Below, piece after piece: positions 25,343-34,386 of a stretch of DNA of 64,000 nt; the first letter of the stretch is position 1, and the number at the start of each line of letters is the position of its first letter. The translations under genes and the position numbers were made by a program. Source of the stretch: Schauerella fraxinea (lineage in GTDB: Bacteria > Pseudomonadota > Gammaproteobacteria > Burkholderiales > Burkholderiaceae_B); NCBI GenBank assembly GCA_030849965.1, contig JAVDKL010000001.1, forward strand, positions 2,462,554-2,526,553, given 5' to 3'. Below the pieces are notes generated by a model, which saw nothing but the letters and a program-made list of their open reading frames with translations, was not told the DNA's origin and did no database searches.

Positions 25343-25966
25343 CTACGCCGTGCCGTTATCCCCGTGCTTGCGGAATCCCGCACGCTCGCCGAGCCGCGCG
25401 TAGTAGGCGGACACCGCCGGAAGATCGGGATGCGCGAAGGGCGTTCTGAACCAGCGATTGACCGATAACCCCACAGGGATATCCGCGAGCGAAAAATCCG
25501 CGCCCGCCACATATGCGCCGGTGCGCTGCAGTTGCTGCTCGAGCACCTGCATAAAGCCTGACCATGCCGCGCACGAGGCGGCAACGGCATCCGGATCGCC
25601 GTGCGCCGGCGACTGCCGTGCCAGTGCCATGAAGGCATAGCTCCACGAACGATTCAAATCCGACGCCTGCCAATCGATCCACTGATCGATCTTCGCGCGA
25701 TCGCGGGCCTGCGCCGGGTAGATCGCCGCGCCGCCATATTGCGTGGCGAGATAGCGAATGATGGCGTTGGATTCCCAGAGCACAAAATCGCCGTCTTGAA
25801 TCACCGGCACCATTGCATTGGGATTGAGCGCGAGAAAATCAGCCGTCTGCGTCGACTTGAACCCCGCGCCCCAATCCTCACGCACGAACGGCAAGTCGAG
25901 TTCTTCGCAGGTCCAAAGCACCTTGCGAACGTTGATGGAGGTGGCCTTACCTAGAATACGCAGCAT
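25343..25966 (-). CDS. Glutathione S-transferase family protein
   Basis: A 207-residue GST with an N-terminal thioredoxin-like domain (residues 1-80; [18 protein letters not shown] and [22 protein letters not shown], containing the glutathione-binding E-S pair) and an all-helical C-terminal domain with the N-capping SLADI-P motif. Theta/zeta-like bacterial GSTs of this kind detoxify electrophiles or act in maleylacetoacetate-type isomerisations. It lies 13 bases after the ABC permease gene on the same strand and may be the last gene of that operon. Confidence 0.9.
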   Translation of the reverse strand: MLRILGKATSINVRKVLWTCEELDLPFVREDWGAGFKSTQTADFLALNPNAMVPVIQDGDFVLWESNAIIRYLATQYGGAAIYPAQARDRAKIDQWIDWQASDLNRSWSYAFMALARQSPAHGDPDAVAASCAAWSGFMQVLEQQLQRTGAYVAGADFSLADIPVGLSVNRWFRTPFAHPDLPAVSAYYARLGERAGFRKHGDNGTA

Positions 25967-25979
25967 GGCTGAAACGTTA

Positions 25980-26657
25980 TCATCCTTTCGCGCCCAGATT
26001 GCGGTGCTCGAAGCGGCTCAACAAACGCACCACCGGCCACAACAACGCCAGATAGAACAGCGCGGCCAGCACGATCGGCGACGGGTTGTACACGAGCGAT
26101 TGCGCGTCGCGCGCCACGCGCAGCAACTCCGGCAGCGCCACCGCGCTGGCCAGGGTCGTAAGCTTGACCACTTCCAGGGTATTGCTGATCAGATCGGGCA
26201 TCACGTTGCGGGTAGCCTGCGGAATCTGCACATACCAAAGCGTTTGCGCGGCGCTCAAGCCTGTCGAGCGCGCAGCTTCGATTTGCCCTTTGGGCACACT
26301 TTCCAGCCCCGCACGAAACACTTCGCCGTAGTACGACGAGTTGTTGAGCATGAACCCGATCGCCACGGCCAGAAGTTTGGGCAGATCGAGCCCCAGAAAC
26401 GGCGTGCCGAAATAGATGAAGATCAGCAATACCAACGGCGGCAAGGCGCGGAAGAAGTCGATGTAGATCGCGAGCAGAATGCGCGCCCAGCGCCGCTTGA
26501 GCGTGATCGAGAGCACGCCGATGGCGAGCCCGGAAGCGATACCCACGGGGATCACCAGCGCCGACAGCATCAGCGTGCGGCCCAGTCCCTGCAACAGGTA
26601 CGGTGCCACGCTGATGTAGATATCAAGATTGAAAAAGTTCTGAAGGATTTCGTCCAT
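25980..26657 (-). CDS. Amino-acid-type ABC transporter permease (HisM/GlnP family)
   Basis: A 225-residue inner-membrane permease of the polar amino-acid transport (PAAT) family, with five hydrophobic segments. [16 protein letters not shown] and the EAA loop [21 protein letters not shown] are typical. It forms a heterodimer with the permease at 26667, energised by the ATPase at 27363 and fed by the receptor at 28179. Nine bases separate it from that permease. Confidence 0.93.
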   Translation of the reverse strand: MDEILQNFFNLDIYISVAPYLLQGLGRTLMLSALVIPVGIASGLAIGVLSITLKRRWARILLAIYIDFFRALPPLVLLIFIYFGTPFLGLDLPKLLAVAIGFMLNNSSYYGEVFRAGLESVPKGQIEAARSTGLSAAQTLWYVQIPQATRNVMPDLISNTLEVVKLTTLASAVALPELLRVARDAQSLVYNPSPIVLAALFYLALLWPVVRLLSRFEHRNLGAKG

Positions 26658-26666
26658 GGCGAGGCC

Positions 26667-27344
26667 TCAATGCGTCCACTTGAACCGGGTTTCGGTCCAG
26701 CGCCCGAGCAACACCACGGGTACGAAAATGATCAAGCAGGCGATCGCAGCCAGCGTAAGCGGCGTCGCATTGCCGGCATTGCTGCTGGCCGATTGGGCGT
26801 TGTTGAGCACCTCGCTCAACCCCACCACCGAGCCGAGCGCCGTGCTCTTGGTGATGGCGATCACGCGATTGGTCAGCGGCGCCACCGTCAGGCGAAACGC
26901 CTGCGGCATCACCACGAACGCCATGCTTTGCAACCACGACAACCCGGTCGAACGCGCGGCCTCAGCCTGCCCTTTTGGGACCGACAAAATGCCGGCCCAG
27001 AAAATCTCTTCCGAAAATGCCGCCAGCACCAGCGAGAGCGACAACCACGTGGCCGTAAATGCCGACATCGGCATCTCGATATAGGGAAACGCGAAAAACA
27101 GCACCATGATCACGACCAGCGGCGGCAAAGCGCGCAGGATGTCGGCAAAGCACACGATGAAGAAGTTGATCGGCGTGACCCGAAATGCCCGCACGATCGC
27201 GAGCAGCAAGCCCATCGCCAGGCCGGTGATGGCCACGGCCACGCCTAATTGAATCGTCATCCACATCCCTTGCAGGATGTCGGGCAGATACCGCCACGCG
27301 ATCTCGGCATTGAAAAAAGAAAACTGCAGCGCTCTCAGATCCAT
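26667..27344 (-). CDS. Amino-acid-type ABC transporter permease (HisQ/GlnP family)
   Basis: A 225-residue PAAT permease, the same length as its partner at 25980 and clearly related to it: DILRALPPLVVIMVLFFAF and [21 protein letters not shown] are the equivalent segments. About five membrane helices. It lies 18 bases downstream of the ATPase gene in the hydantoinase operon. Confidence 0.93.
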   Translation of the reverse strand: MDLRALQFSFFNAEIAWRYLPDILQGMWMTIQLGVAVAITGLAMGLLLAIVRAFRVTPINFFIVCFADILRALPPLVVIMVLFFAFPYIEMPMSAFTATWLSLSLVLAAFSEEIFWAGILSVPKGQAEAARSTGLSWLQSMAFVVMPQAFRLTVAPLTNRVIAITKSTALGSVVGLSEVLNNAQSASSNAGNATPLTLAAIACLIIFVPVVLLGRWTETRFKWTH

Positions 27345-27362
27345 GATGTTCCTGGCCCGCCT

Positions 27363-28109
27363 TTACGCGGCGTGCTCGGTCATGCGCGATAGAAACGATT
27401 GCGTGCGCGGGTGTTGGGGCGCGCCGAACACGGCTTGTGGCGTGCCCTGCTCCACGATCACGCCGCCATCCATGAACACCACCCGATCGGCCGCCGCCCG
27501 CGCAAAACCCATTTCGTGACTGACGACCATCATCGTCATGCCGTCTTCCTTGAGTTCGCGCATCACATTGAGCACGCTCCCCACGAGTTCCGGATCGAGC
27601 GCGCTGGTGGGCTCATCGAACAGCACCACCTTGGGCCGCAGCGCCAGCGACCGGGCGATGCCCACCCGCTGTTGCTGCCCGCCAGACAACGCATCCGGGT
27701 AGGCCGCTGCCTTCTCGGCCAGGCCTACACGGGCAAGCGCCTCGTGGCCGCGCGCATCCGCATCGGCACGCGACATCTTCTGCACCTTTCGCAGGGCCAG
27801 CGTCACATTGCCCAGCACGGTCATGTGGCGATAAAGATTGAAGTGCTGGAACACCATGCCAATGTTCTGCCGAATGCGGTTCAGATCGGCGCGTGGCGCG
27901 GTGATGTCGTCGCCGTCCACCACGATCGATCCCGAGCTCGACTCCTCCAGCCGATTGCAGCAACGCAACAGGCTGCTCTTGCCCGATCCGGACGGCCCGA
28001 TGATGAAGACCAACTCGCCGGGATGCACATCGAGATCGATGCCTTTGAGGACGGCATTGCTGCCGTAGGATTTGTGCAGATTCGAGATCCGCAGGATAGG
28101 CGTAGCCAT
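27363..28109 (-). CDS. Amino-acid-type ABC transporter ATP-binding protein
   Basis: A 248-residue ATPase; ATG 28109 chosen since the extra 19 codons upstream are not conserved. Walker [10 protein letters not shown], signature [17 protein letters not shown], Walker [15 protein letters not shown] and H-loop VVSHEMGFA are complete. The sequence is of the GlnQ/HisP type that drives polar amino-acid uptake. It lies between the binding protein (28179) and its two permeases. The cargo is probably an amino-acid-like or ureido compound processed by the hydantoinase upstream. Confidence 0.95.
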   Translation of the reverse strand: MATPILRISNLHKSYGSNAVLKGIDLDVHPGELVFIIGPSGSGKSSLLRCCNRLEESSSGSIVVDGDDITAPRADLNRIRQNIGMVFQHFNLYRHMTVLGNVTLALRKVQKMSRADADARGHEALARVGLAEKAAAYPDALSGGQQQRVGIARSLALRPKVVLFDEPTSALDPELVGSVLNVMRELKEDGMTMMVVSHEMGFARAAADRVVFMDGGVIVEQGTPQAVFGAPQHPRTQSFLSRMTEHAA

Positions 28110-28178
28110 CACGTACTCCAGAATGCGTGCAGGCACGGCGCCCGCCATGCCTGCGAGGTCGTTCAACCGCCCATCACC

Positions 28179-29042
28179 TCAAGCGGCGCATTCCAGCTTG
28201 ATCGGCGTAGCGTCGTAGCCCGGCAAGTCCGGTACGCCCTGGCCCGGCACGATGGTGACCGCGGCTGTACCCGCTGCCGGCGTAAAGCCGAACCACTTCT
28301 GCGCCAACTTCGACACCGTGCCATCCTGCTTCAGGCATTTGAGCGCCATCGATACGCGGTCGCGACCGGCCTTGTCATCCAGACGAAACGCCAACGCCCA
28401 CACGAGTCCGGTGGGGATCGTCATGGTCGTGCGCACAGCGGGATTCTGCTTTGCCGCCCAGGCGGAGACAGTATTGCCGGCCAGATTGGTATCGGCGCGG
28501 CCCGATTGCACGGCCTGAATGGCATCGGCATTGGTCGCGTACACGTCGTACTTGAAGCCGTATTTGGCCATGTTGTCGCGCGCCCAGTTTTCATAGGCCG
28601 AACCCTTGTTCACCGCCAACGTCTTGCCCTTCAGCTCTTCAAGCGACTTGATATCCGGCGCCTTCTTGGCCACGACGAACGTGTAATCGGTATTCAGATA
28701 GCCTTCCGAAAACAGCAGCGCCTTTGCGCGTTCGGGCGTGACCGTGGTCGGCGCCAGCACAAAGTCGTATTTCTTGGCGTTCAGCCCGGGGATCAGCGCG
28801 GCATATTCGGTGCCTTCGATCTCGATTGTGGTGCCCAATTTCTTGGCGATCGCCTGGCCGAGTTCGATATTGAAACCATCCAGCCCACCGCCCAGCTTGG
28901 GCATGGCGTGCGGCGCAAAGGTGGCGTCCACGCCGGTGACCAGGGGCTTGGCGGCCCAAGCGGCTGAGGCGCAAGCACCGCTCATCAAGAGCGCCAGGCC
29001 GACGCGGCCCGCACGATGCAGCGAAAGGGAAAAGCGTGTCAT
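28179..29042 (-). CDS. Periplasmic amino-acid-type substrate-binding protein
   Basis: A 287-residue SBP_bac_3 protein with a signal peptide of about 30 residues (cleavage after ASAAWA). KPLVTGVDATFAPHAMPKLGGGLDGFNIELGQAIAKKLG is the normal lobe-1 start and TVNKGSAYENWA-like 'AVNKGSAYENWAR' the hinge region. It binds the ligand of the ABC importer encoded at 25980-28109. A 239-base gap (29043-29281) separates it from the hydantoinase gene and shows no gene; it may hold its own promoter. Confidence 0.92.
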   Translation of the reverse strand: MTRFSLSLHRAGRVGLALLMSGACASAAWAAKPLVTGVDATFAPHAMPKLGGGLDGFNIELGQAIAKKLGTTIEIEGTEYAALIPGLNAKKYDFVLAPTTVTPERAKALLFSEGYLNTDYTFVVAKKAPDIKSLEELKGKTLAVNKGSAYENWARDNMAKYGFKYDVYATNADAIQAVQSGRADTNLAGNTVSAWAAKQNPAVRTTMTIPTGLVWALAFRLDDKAGRDRVSMALKCLKQDGTVSKLAQKWFGFTPAAGTAAVTIVPGQGVPDLPGYDATPIKLECAA

Positions 29043-29281
29043 GGCAGTAGTCCTTAAGGAAGAGGCGGCATGCCCCGCGCGCGTCCGGCACTCGCCCTCT
29101 CATCGATCGAACGGTCGGGCGCCGGCCGCCGATGGGCGGCAAAGTTGAAGCGGTGCTGCGTAAAGGTATAAACGCATGCCAGGTCGCCCTGGCCGAACAT
29201 CACTCTCGGTCCTCCTCCCCTGAACCGGCGCCATCGTGGCCTCTGCGGGCGTGGCGATCTCGGCTTCCTGCGCGATCCTGC

Positions 29282-30757
29282 TTACTCGTCGTTGGGATGG
29301 CTGCCGAAATACTTGCGCACCAGCGCATTGGGATTGCCGTTCAACCGTTGACGCAAGACCGGCTCGGGCGTGCCACGAACCAGGAACCGGCCACTGCCGC
29401 GCTCGGCATCGAGCACACCACCTTCGACCACGACGCGCCCGCGGCTCACCACGATCTCGGGCCAGCCTTGCACCTCGCGCCCTTCATAGGGGGTATAGCC
29501 CACATTGTCGTGCAGCATGGCGGTTGAAATCGTGACGCGCCGTTCGGGATTCCAGATGCCGATATCGGCACCCACGGCAATCGTGCCTTTGCGGGGATGC
29601 AGCCCATAGGTGCGCGCGTGATTGGTCGCCGTCAACGCCACAAACCGTTCGATCGTCATGCGGCCCGTCATCACGCCTTCGGAGAACAGCAGCGGCATGC
29701 GCACCTCGAGTCCGGGTACGCCGTTGGCCATATCCTTGAAGGTCGTCGCTTCCCCTTTGGGCAACTTGCCGCTTTCGTCGAAGCGATAAGGCGCATGATC
29801 CGACGAGAACATCTGCAGGGTGCCATCCAGCAAGCCCTGCCACACGGCGGCTTGCGACTCGGGATCGCGCGGCGGCGGGCTGCAGCAGAACTTGGCGCCC
29901 TCGAGGCCCGGCAGATCCAGGTCCTCCGCCGTGAGAAAGAGATACTGCGGGCAGCTCTCGGCATGGATCGGCAACCCCAACGCTTGCGACGAATGCACCA
30001 CGCGCACGGCTTCGATGCCCGCCACATGCACGATCATCAGCGGCACATCCATCATGCGCGCCAAGGCAACAGCACGATTCGTCGCCTCGCTCTCAGCCAA
30101 AGGCGTGTGCGCGACGGCGTGATACTTGGGCGCAGTCATGCCGCGCTCGGCCAGACGCCGCGCCACCCAGCGAATCATGTCGTTGTTCTCGGCGTGCACC
30201 ATCACCAGCGCACCTTCGCGATCGGCGACGTCAAGCACGTCAAGCAACTGAAAATCGTCAAGCTTCATGCGCTCGTACGTCATGAACACTTTGAACGACG
30301 TGATGCCGCTTTTGATCAACGCCGGCAGATCATGCTTGAGCGCCTGCTCGGTGGGGTCGGACACGATGAGGTGAAAGCCGTAGTCGATGACGGCTTTCTC
30401 GGCTGCGCGCTTCGAATAATCGGCCACCACTTCCGGCAGCAGATCGCCGCGGTGCTGCGCGGCAAACGGAATGATGGTGGTCGTGCCGCCGAACGCGGCC
30501 GACACCGTGGCACTGTAGAAGTCGTCGGCGCACATCATGCCCATGCCCGATAGCTGCTCGACATGGCAATGACTATCGATGCCGCCCGGCAGCACCCACC
30601 GGCCGGCGGCATCGATATCGCGCTTGCCCGGTGCCAAGCCGCTGCCGATCGCCACGATGACGCCGTCGCGCACACCGATGTCGGCATGGTAAGTATCGCT
30701 GGCCGTTGAAATGCGGCCGTTGCGTATCGTCAGATCGAACTCGGTGGGCAAGGTCAT
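29282..30757 (-). CDS. Dihydropyrimidinase / D-hydantoinase
   Basis: A 491-residue cyclic amidohydrolase. The binuclear metal site is visible: His63 and His65 in DSHCHVE (family usually T-H), the carboxylated Lys156 in TSFKVFMTY, His in VMVHAEN and VHVAG, and Asp in SSDHAPY. The length is standard (about 460-490). It opens dihydropyrimidine or 5-substituted hydantoin rings to N-carbamoyl amino acids. It is flanked by an amino-acid-type ABC importer, an SDR and a DapA-like lyase on the same strand. No pydA-type dehydrogenase or beta-ureidopropionase lies next to it, so pyrimidine degradation itself is not assured. Confidence 0.93.
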   Translation of the reverse strand: MTLPTEFDLTIRNGRISTASDTYHADIGVRDGVIVAIGSGLAPGKRDIDAAGRWVLPGGIDSHCHVEQLSGMGMMCADDFYSATVSAAFGGTTTIIPFAAQHRGDLLPEVVADYSKRAAEKAVIDYGFHLIVSDPTEQALKHDLPALIKSGITSFKVFMTYERMKLDDFQLLDVLDVADREGALVMVHAENNDMIRWVARRLAERGMTAPKYHAVAHTPLAESEATNRAVALARMMDVPLMIVHVAGIEAVRVVHSSQALGLPIHAESCPQYLFLTAEDLDLPGLEGAKFCCSPPPRDPESQAAVWQGLLDGTLQMFSSDHAPYRFDESGKLPKGEATTFKDMANGVPGLEVRMPLLFSEGVMTGRMTIERFVALTATNHARTYGLHPRKGTIAVGADIGIWNPERRVTISTAMLHDNVGYTPYEGREVQGWPEIVVSRGRVVVEGGVLDAERGSGRFLVRGTPEPVLRQRLNGNPNALVRKYFGSHPNDE

Positions 30758-30778
30758 CGTGTTTCTTCAGTTAAACAA

Positions 30779-31558
30779 TCAAAGCGTGCCGGGATAGATT
30801 CCGCCGTCGAGCACCAGGTTCTGGCCGGTCATGAACCCGGCCTGGGCGCTGCACAGAAACGCGCAGGCGTCGCCGAACTCGGCGGGATCGCCATAGCGCC
30901 CGGCCGGAATGCCGCTCAATCGCGCCGCCATCACGTCGTCGATCGACTTGCCGGTGTTCTCCGCCGTCTTGGCGGCGGTCTGCCGCAGCCGATCGGTCTC
31001 GAACGGACCGGGCAAGAGGTTGTTGATCGTCACGTTGTGGGCCACGGTCTGGCGCGCCAGTCCAGCCACGAAACCCGTCAATCCGGCGCGCGCGCCGTTT
31101 GACAGGCCCAGGATCTCGATCGGCATCTTCACCGCGGCAGATGTGATGTTGACGATGCGCCCGAACTTGCGCGCGATCATCGTATCGACCGTGGCACGGA
31201 TAAGCTCGATCGGCGTCAACATATTGGCGTCGATCGCCGCGATCCAGTCGTCGCGCGACCATTCGCGAAAATCGCCCGGTTTCGGGCCGCCCGCATTGGT
31301 CACGAGGATGTCCGGATCGGGGCAGGCCGCCAGTACTTTCTCGCGGCCTTCGCGGGTGGTCACGTCGGCCGCGATGGCCGTCACGGTGACGCCACTCTCG
31401 ATGCGGATCGCTTCGGCAGAGGCTTCCAACGCCTCGGCGCCACGCGCCACCATCACGAGATCGACGCCTTCGCGCGCCAACGACACCGCGCATGCGCGCC
31501 CCAACCCTTTACTGGAGGCGCATACCAACGCCCGCTTGCCTTTGAGTCCCAGATCCAT
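30779..31558 (-). CDS. SDR-family oxidoreductase (atypical, lacks catalytic Tyr)
   Basis: A 259-residue SDR; ATG 31558 chosen (MDLGLKGKRALV). The cofactor motif CASSKGLG is at about 13-20 and NAGGPKPG follows in the 90s. In the catalytic region the sequence is ILGLSNGARAG, so the YxxxK motif is replaced by L-x3-N; this is the subgroup of 3-oxoacyl-reductase-like SDRs with GLSNxxR. Whether it is active on a ketone is open. It sits between the hydantoinase and the DapA-like gene and resembles the SDR at 417 in its N-terminus (MxLGLKGK). Confidence 0.87.
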   Translation of the reverse strand: MDLGLKGKRALVCASSKGLGRACAVSLAREGVDLVMVARGAEALEASAEAIRIESGVTVTAIAADVTTREGREKVLAACPDPDILVTNAGGPKPGDFREWSRDDWIAAIDANMLTPIELIRATVDTMIARKFGRIVNITSAAVKMPIEILGLSNGARAGLTGFVAGLARQTVAHNVTINNLLPGPFETDRLRQTAAKTAENTGKSIDDVMAARLSGIPAGRYGDPAEFGDACAFLCSAQAGFMTGQNLVLDGGIYPGTL

Positions 31559-31572
31559 GTGATGTGTGTCCT

Positions 31573-32496
31573 TTAACGCTTGACCGGTTGACGGCTGCCG
31601 TTCAAGGCTAAGCCGACCCGGGCGACGGTCGCCTCGAGTTCGGCTATTGTGACCGGATCGATGCGCATGCCGGGCGCGCGCAGCGCATCGCTCGCAATGG
31701 CGCCACGTTGTCGATAGATGTACTTGCGCAACGCCAGGCCGATCCTGGGCTGAAAGTCGTAGCGAATCAGGGGGCAATAGCGATCGAAAATGGCGGCCGC
31801 TCCGGCTCGGTCGCCGGCGGCGAATGCGTCGTAGATGGCGACCAGGATTTCGGGAAACGCAAAGCCGGTCATCGTGCCCACGGCACCGCGCTGCAGCTCT
31901 TCAAGGAAGTACACCCCACCCAATCCGCCGAAAATCTTCATCGCGTCGTCGCCGGCGAGCTCGCGGATCCGGCTGATCTTCTGCCCCACCGGGGGCTCTT
32001 CCATCTTGATCATGTGCACGCCGCCTTCGCGCCCGAGCCGCGCCACCACTTCGGGCTTGATCTCGGTGCCGAACGAATCCGGGAAGTCGTGAATCACCAC
32101 CGGGATATCGACCGCGCGAGCAACGGCCTGGTAATAGTCGAACAGCAAGGCATCGTTGGCATGGTCGAGCGGTGCGGCAAACACTGCCGCCGCGCCCATC
32201 TCCTGCGCCTCGCGGGCCTGCTCGATGGCGCCGGTGATGCCGTGCGCACGCACCCCCACCCACACCGGCACGCGGCCGTCGGTGTGCTTGATGAAGGTCT
32301 CCAGCACCAGCCGCCGCTCGGCATTCGACAGCTTGTGCAGCTCGCCCAGAAAGCCAAGAATCGCCAATCCGGTGACGCCCGTGCCCAGCAGGAAGTCCAC
32401 CAACGTGCCAATGCTGTGGGTGTCCACCGCGAGGGTGTCGTCAAAGGGGGTAGGACAAATCGTGAAGACGCCTTTCGCGTCAAGCGGCGCAGCCAT
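31573..32496 (-). CDS. DapA/KdgA-family aldolase (Schiff-base lyase), non-canonical
   Basis: A 307-residue DHDPS-family protein; ATG 32496 follows GGAG at proper distance, so the 12 extra upstream codons are not used. The Schiff-base Lys is in HMIKMEEP. The usual TTGE loop is replaced by FLGE in ILGFLGELHKLS, and the Tyr of YNVP is replaced in VIHDFPDSFG, so it is not a true dihydrodipicolinate synthase. Family enzymes condense or cleave pyruvate-containing substrates. It is the promoter-proximal gene of the operon running to 25343; a candidate LysR site lies 105 bases upstream of the start. Confidence 0.88.
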   Translation of the reverse strand: MAAPLDAKGVFTICPTPFDDTLAVDTHSIGTLVDFLLGTGVTGLAILGFLGELHKLSNAERRLVLETFIKHTDGRVPVWVGVRAHGITGAIEQAREAQEMGAAAVFAAPLDHANDALLFDYYQAVARAVDIPVVIHDFPDSFGTEIKPEVVARLGREGGVHMIKMEEPPVGQKISRIRELAGDDAMKIFGGLGGVYFLEELQRGAVGTMTGFAFPEILVAIYDAFAAGDRAGAAAIFDRYCPLIRYDFQPRIGLALRKYIYRQRGAIASDALRAPGMRIDPVTIAELEATVARVGLALNGSRQPVKR

Positions 32497-32600
32497 CCGG
32501 TCTCCATGAGGAAGAAGCGATTCGGAACACAACGCATCGAATCGTCAGTCATCCTAATGCGGATCGATCACGCCTCCACTTGCTTTTTTATCGGTGCCCT

Positions 32601-32615
32601 ATAACGCATGGTTAA
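32601..32615. promoter_or_regulatory. Candidate LysR operator A (ATAAC-N5-GTTAA)
   Basis: ATAACGCATGGTTAA is an inverted repeat (TAAC-N5-GTTA) just beyond the 3' end of the LysR gene and about 105 bases upstream of the DapA-like gene. A sequence of the same form occurs at 33590-33604, upstream of the LysR gene itself. The spacing fits the LysR T-N11-A rule. The coincidence of two sites flanking one regulator makes this a good candidate operator. Confidence 0.6.
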
Positions 32616-32623
32616 CCTGCGGA

Positions 32624-33559
32624 TTACCCGGATATACCTTCCGCTTGGGCGTTCTCGTCAAGCGCAAATCCTTGTTCTTGCATGGTGGCGCGCAGAATGT
32701 CGACAAAGCCTTGCGCCAATTGCGAAAGGGGTTCGAATCGCGACTGCACCAGATTGGCCGTCAACGTTTTGGCCTGTGCGATCGGCCGCACCACGAAGTC
32801 GCCCGACGTGCGGCTCTTGACGGTAAAGGCATCGACGATCGCAATGCCCGCGCCGACCTGCACCAACGAGCAGGCGTTTTGCGGCGAGCTGACTTCCACC
32901 GCCACGCGCCGCGTGTGCCCGGCCTCCTGGTACATCTGATCGACCAGCACGCCAAACGGCGTATCGGCGCCGTAGGAAATCAGGGGATAAGGCTGCAGGT
33001 CGGCGATCGTCAGCTGCGCGCGGTGCGCCAGGGGATGGTTGTAGGGGCAGATGCACACCAGTTGCCCCTGCCCCAGGGGCTGTTGCAGGAGATTGGGATG
33101 CGCGTCCGACACAATGGTCACGCCGAGCTCGGCACGGCTCTCGAGCAAGGCTTGCGTCAGGGCCTGATAGGGCAACGGGTAGAACGTGATCTTGACGTCG
33201 GGATGCGTGCCGCGAAAGCGCGCGATCGACAACGGGATCAGCATGTGACCGAGGCTGGGGCTGGACACGATGTGCAGTATGCCGCTGCGCCGCTCCGCCA
33301 ATTCGCTCGCCAGCTCCCCCACGCGCCGCACGCCCGCGTATACCTGCTCGACTTCGCGAAAGAGCTGGCGCGCTTCAGGCGTGGGATAAAGCCGGCCCTT
33401 GATGCGCTCGAAGAGCGCAAACGCCAGCCGCTGCTCGGTGTGCGACAGCAACCGGCTGACCGCCGGCTGCGAGACGAACAGCAACTTGGCCGCCCCGCTG
33501 ATCGAGCCGGTCGTCATGACCGCGCGAAAGACTTCGATTTGGCGCAGGTTCAGTTGCAT
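32624..33559 (-). CDS. LysR-family transcriptional regulator
   Basis: A 311-residue LysR regulator; ATG 33559 (MQLNLRQIEVF) is chosen over a longer frame. The winged helix covers residues 1-60 (SISGAAKLLFVSQPAVSRLL as recognition region) and the effector domain about 90-295. It is divergent from the racemase/oxidase pair (33706-35795) and lies just upstream of the DapA-SDR-hydantoinase-ABC operon. Matching ATAAC-N5-GTTAA sites before both units suggest it controls both. Confidence 0.92.
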   Translation of the reverse strand: MQLNLRQIEVFRAVMTTGSISGAAKLLFVSQPAVSRLLSHTEQRLAFALFERIKGRLYPTPEARQLFREVEQVYAGVRRVGELASELAERRSGILHIVSSPSLGHMLIPLSIARFRGTHPDVKITFYPLPYQALTQALLESRAELGVTIVSDAHPNLLQQPLGQGQLVCICPYNHPLAHRAQLTIADLQPYPLISYGADTPFGVLVDQMYQEAGHTRRVAVEVSSPQNACSLVQVGAGIAIVDAFTVKSRTSGDFVVRPIAQAKTLTANLVQSRFEPLSQLAQGFVDILRATMQEQGFALDENAQAEGISG

Positions 33560-33589
33560 GGGCGATGTGCGAGGGGGTGAGGGAAAAGC

Positions 33590-33604
33590 ATAACAAAGGG
33601 TTAA
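33590..33604. promoter_or_regulatory. Candidate LysR operator B (ATAAC-N5-GTTAA)
   Basis: ATAACAAAGGGTTAA has the same 15-base architecture as the site at 32601-32615. It lies 31 bases before the LysR start and about 100 bases before the racemase start at 33706, the usual place for an autoregulatory and activating site. Confidence 0.6.
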
Positions 33605-33705
33605 GGGTGGCGCACAAATGGGCAATGCGTCGCGCGCGACCCCACTGCTAGACTCGACGCAGGCTGCCGGTCCGTCGAGCAGCCGCGCCTTTCAGGATAC
33701 CGCTC

Positions 33706-34386
33706 ATGGATCGCACCATCTTCGTGATCAACCCGAACTCGACGCAAGCCGTGACGGCCGCGTTCGACACGGCACTCGACCCGTTGCGTGTGGCCGGCGG
33801 CCCCAGGATCGTGAGCGTCACACTCGAGGAAGGCCCACCGGGCGTGCAAACGCAAATGGACGTCGAAAGCGTGACGCTGCCGCTTGCGCGACTGGTGCGC
33901 ACACTCGACGCCCAACACGGCGACGCCGCCGGCGCGTTCGTGATCGCCTGCTTCAGCGACCCCGGGCTGCACGCGGTGCGCGAAGTCACCCGCAAACCGG
34001 TACTGGGGATCAGCGAATGCGGCATGCTGACCGCGATGACGCTGGGCCAGCGCATCGGCGTGATCGCCATCCTGCGGCAATCCATTTCGCGTCATGCCCG
34101 TTTCTTCGGCGCGAGTGGTTTTACCGGCCGCATCGCGGCCGAACTGCCGCTGGAACTCGGCGTGGTCGAGCTGTCCGACGAAGCCCGCACGCGCGAACGC
34201 TTGCTCAATGTGGGCCGCCGTCTGCGCGACGATCATCAATCTGATGTGGTGGTGCTCGGTTGCGCCGGCATGGCCGCCTATCGCGACTGGCTGCAAGCAG
34301 AACTGGGCATCCCGGTGGTCGAGCCGACCCAGGCCGCCACGGGCATGGCCGCGGCCCGCGTGCTGCTCGGCTGGCACCGCGCGTAA
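33706..34386 (+). CDS. Asp/Glu racemase superfamily protein, hydantoin-racemase-like
   Basis: A 226-residue protein of the Asp/Glu/hydantoin racemase family. The start INPNSTQAVT is the hallmark of hydantoin racemases and related arylmalonate decarboxylase-like enzymes. Two catalytic cysteines are visible: Cys82 in IACFSDPG and one in VVLGCAGM near 188. It would interconvert the stereoisomers of a 5-substituted hydantoin or similar acidic C-H compound. A D-hydantoinase-type gene lies at 29282 across the LysR gene, giving functional context. Its stop overlaps the next ATG (TAATG). Confidence 0.85.
   Translation: MDRTIFVINPNSTQAVTAAFDTALDPLRVAGGPRIVSVTLEEGPPGVQTQMDVESVTLPLARLVRTLDAQHGDAAGAFVIACFSDPGLHAVREVTRKPVLGISECGMLTAMTLGQRIGVIAILRQSISRHARFFGASGFTGRIAAELPLELGVVELSDEARTRERLLNVGRRLRDDHQSDVVVLGCAGMAAYRDWLQAELGIPVVEPTQAATGMAAARVLLGWHRA

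Noticed and set aside
25818-27248. A 476-codon plus-strand frame opposite the GST and ABC permease genes
   Set aside because: Low-complexity Gln/His/Arg content and complete overlap with three well-supported genes.
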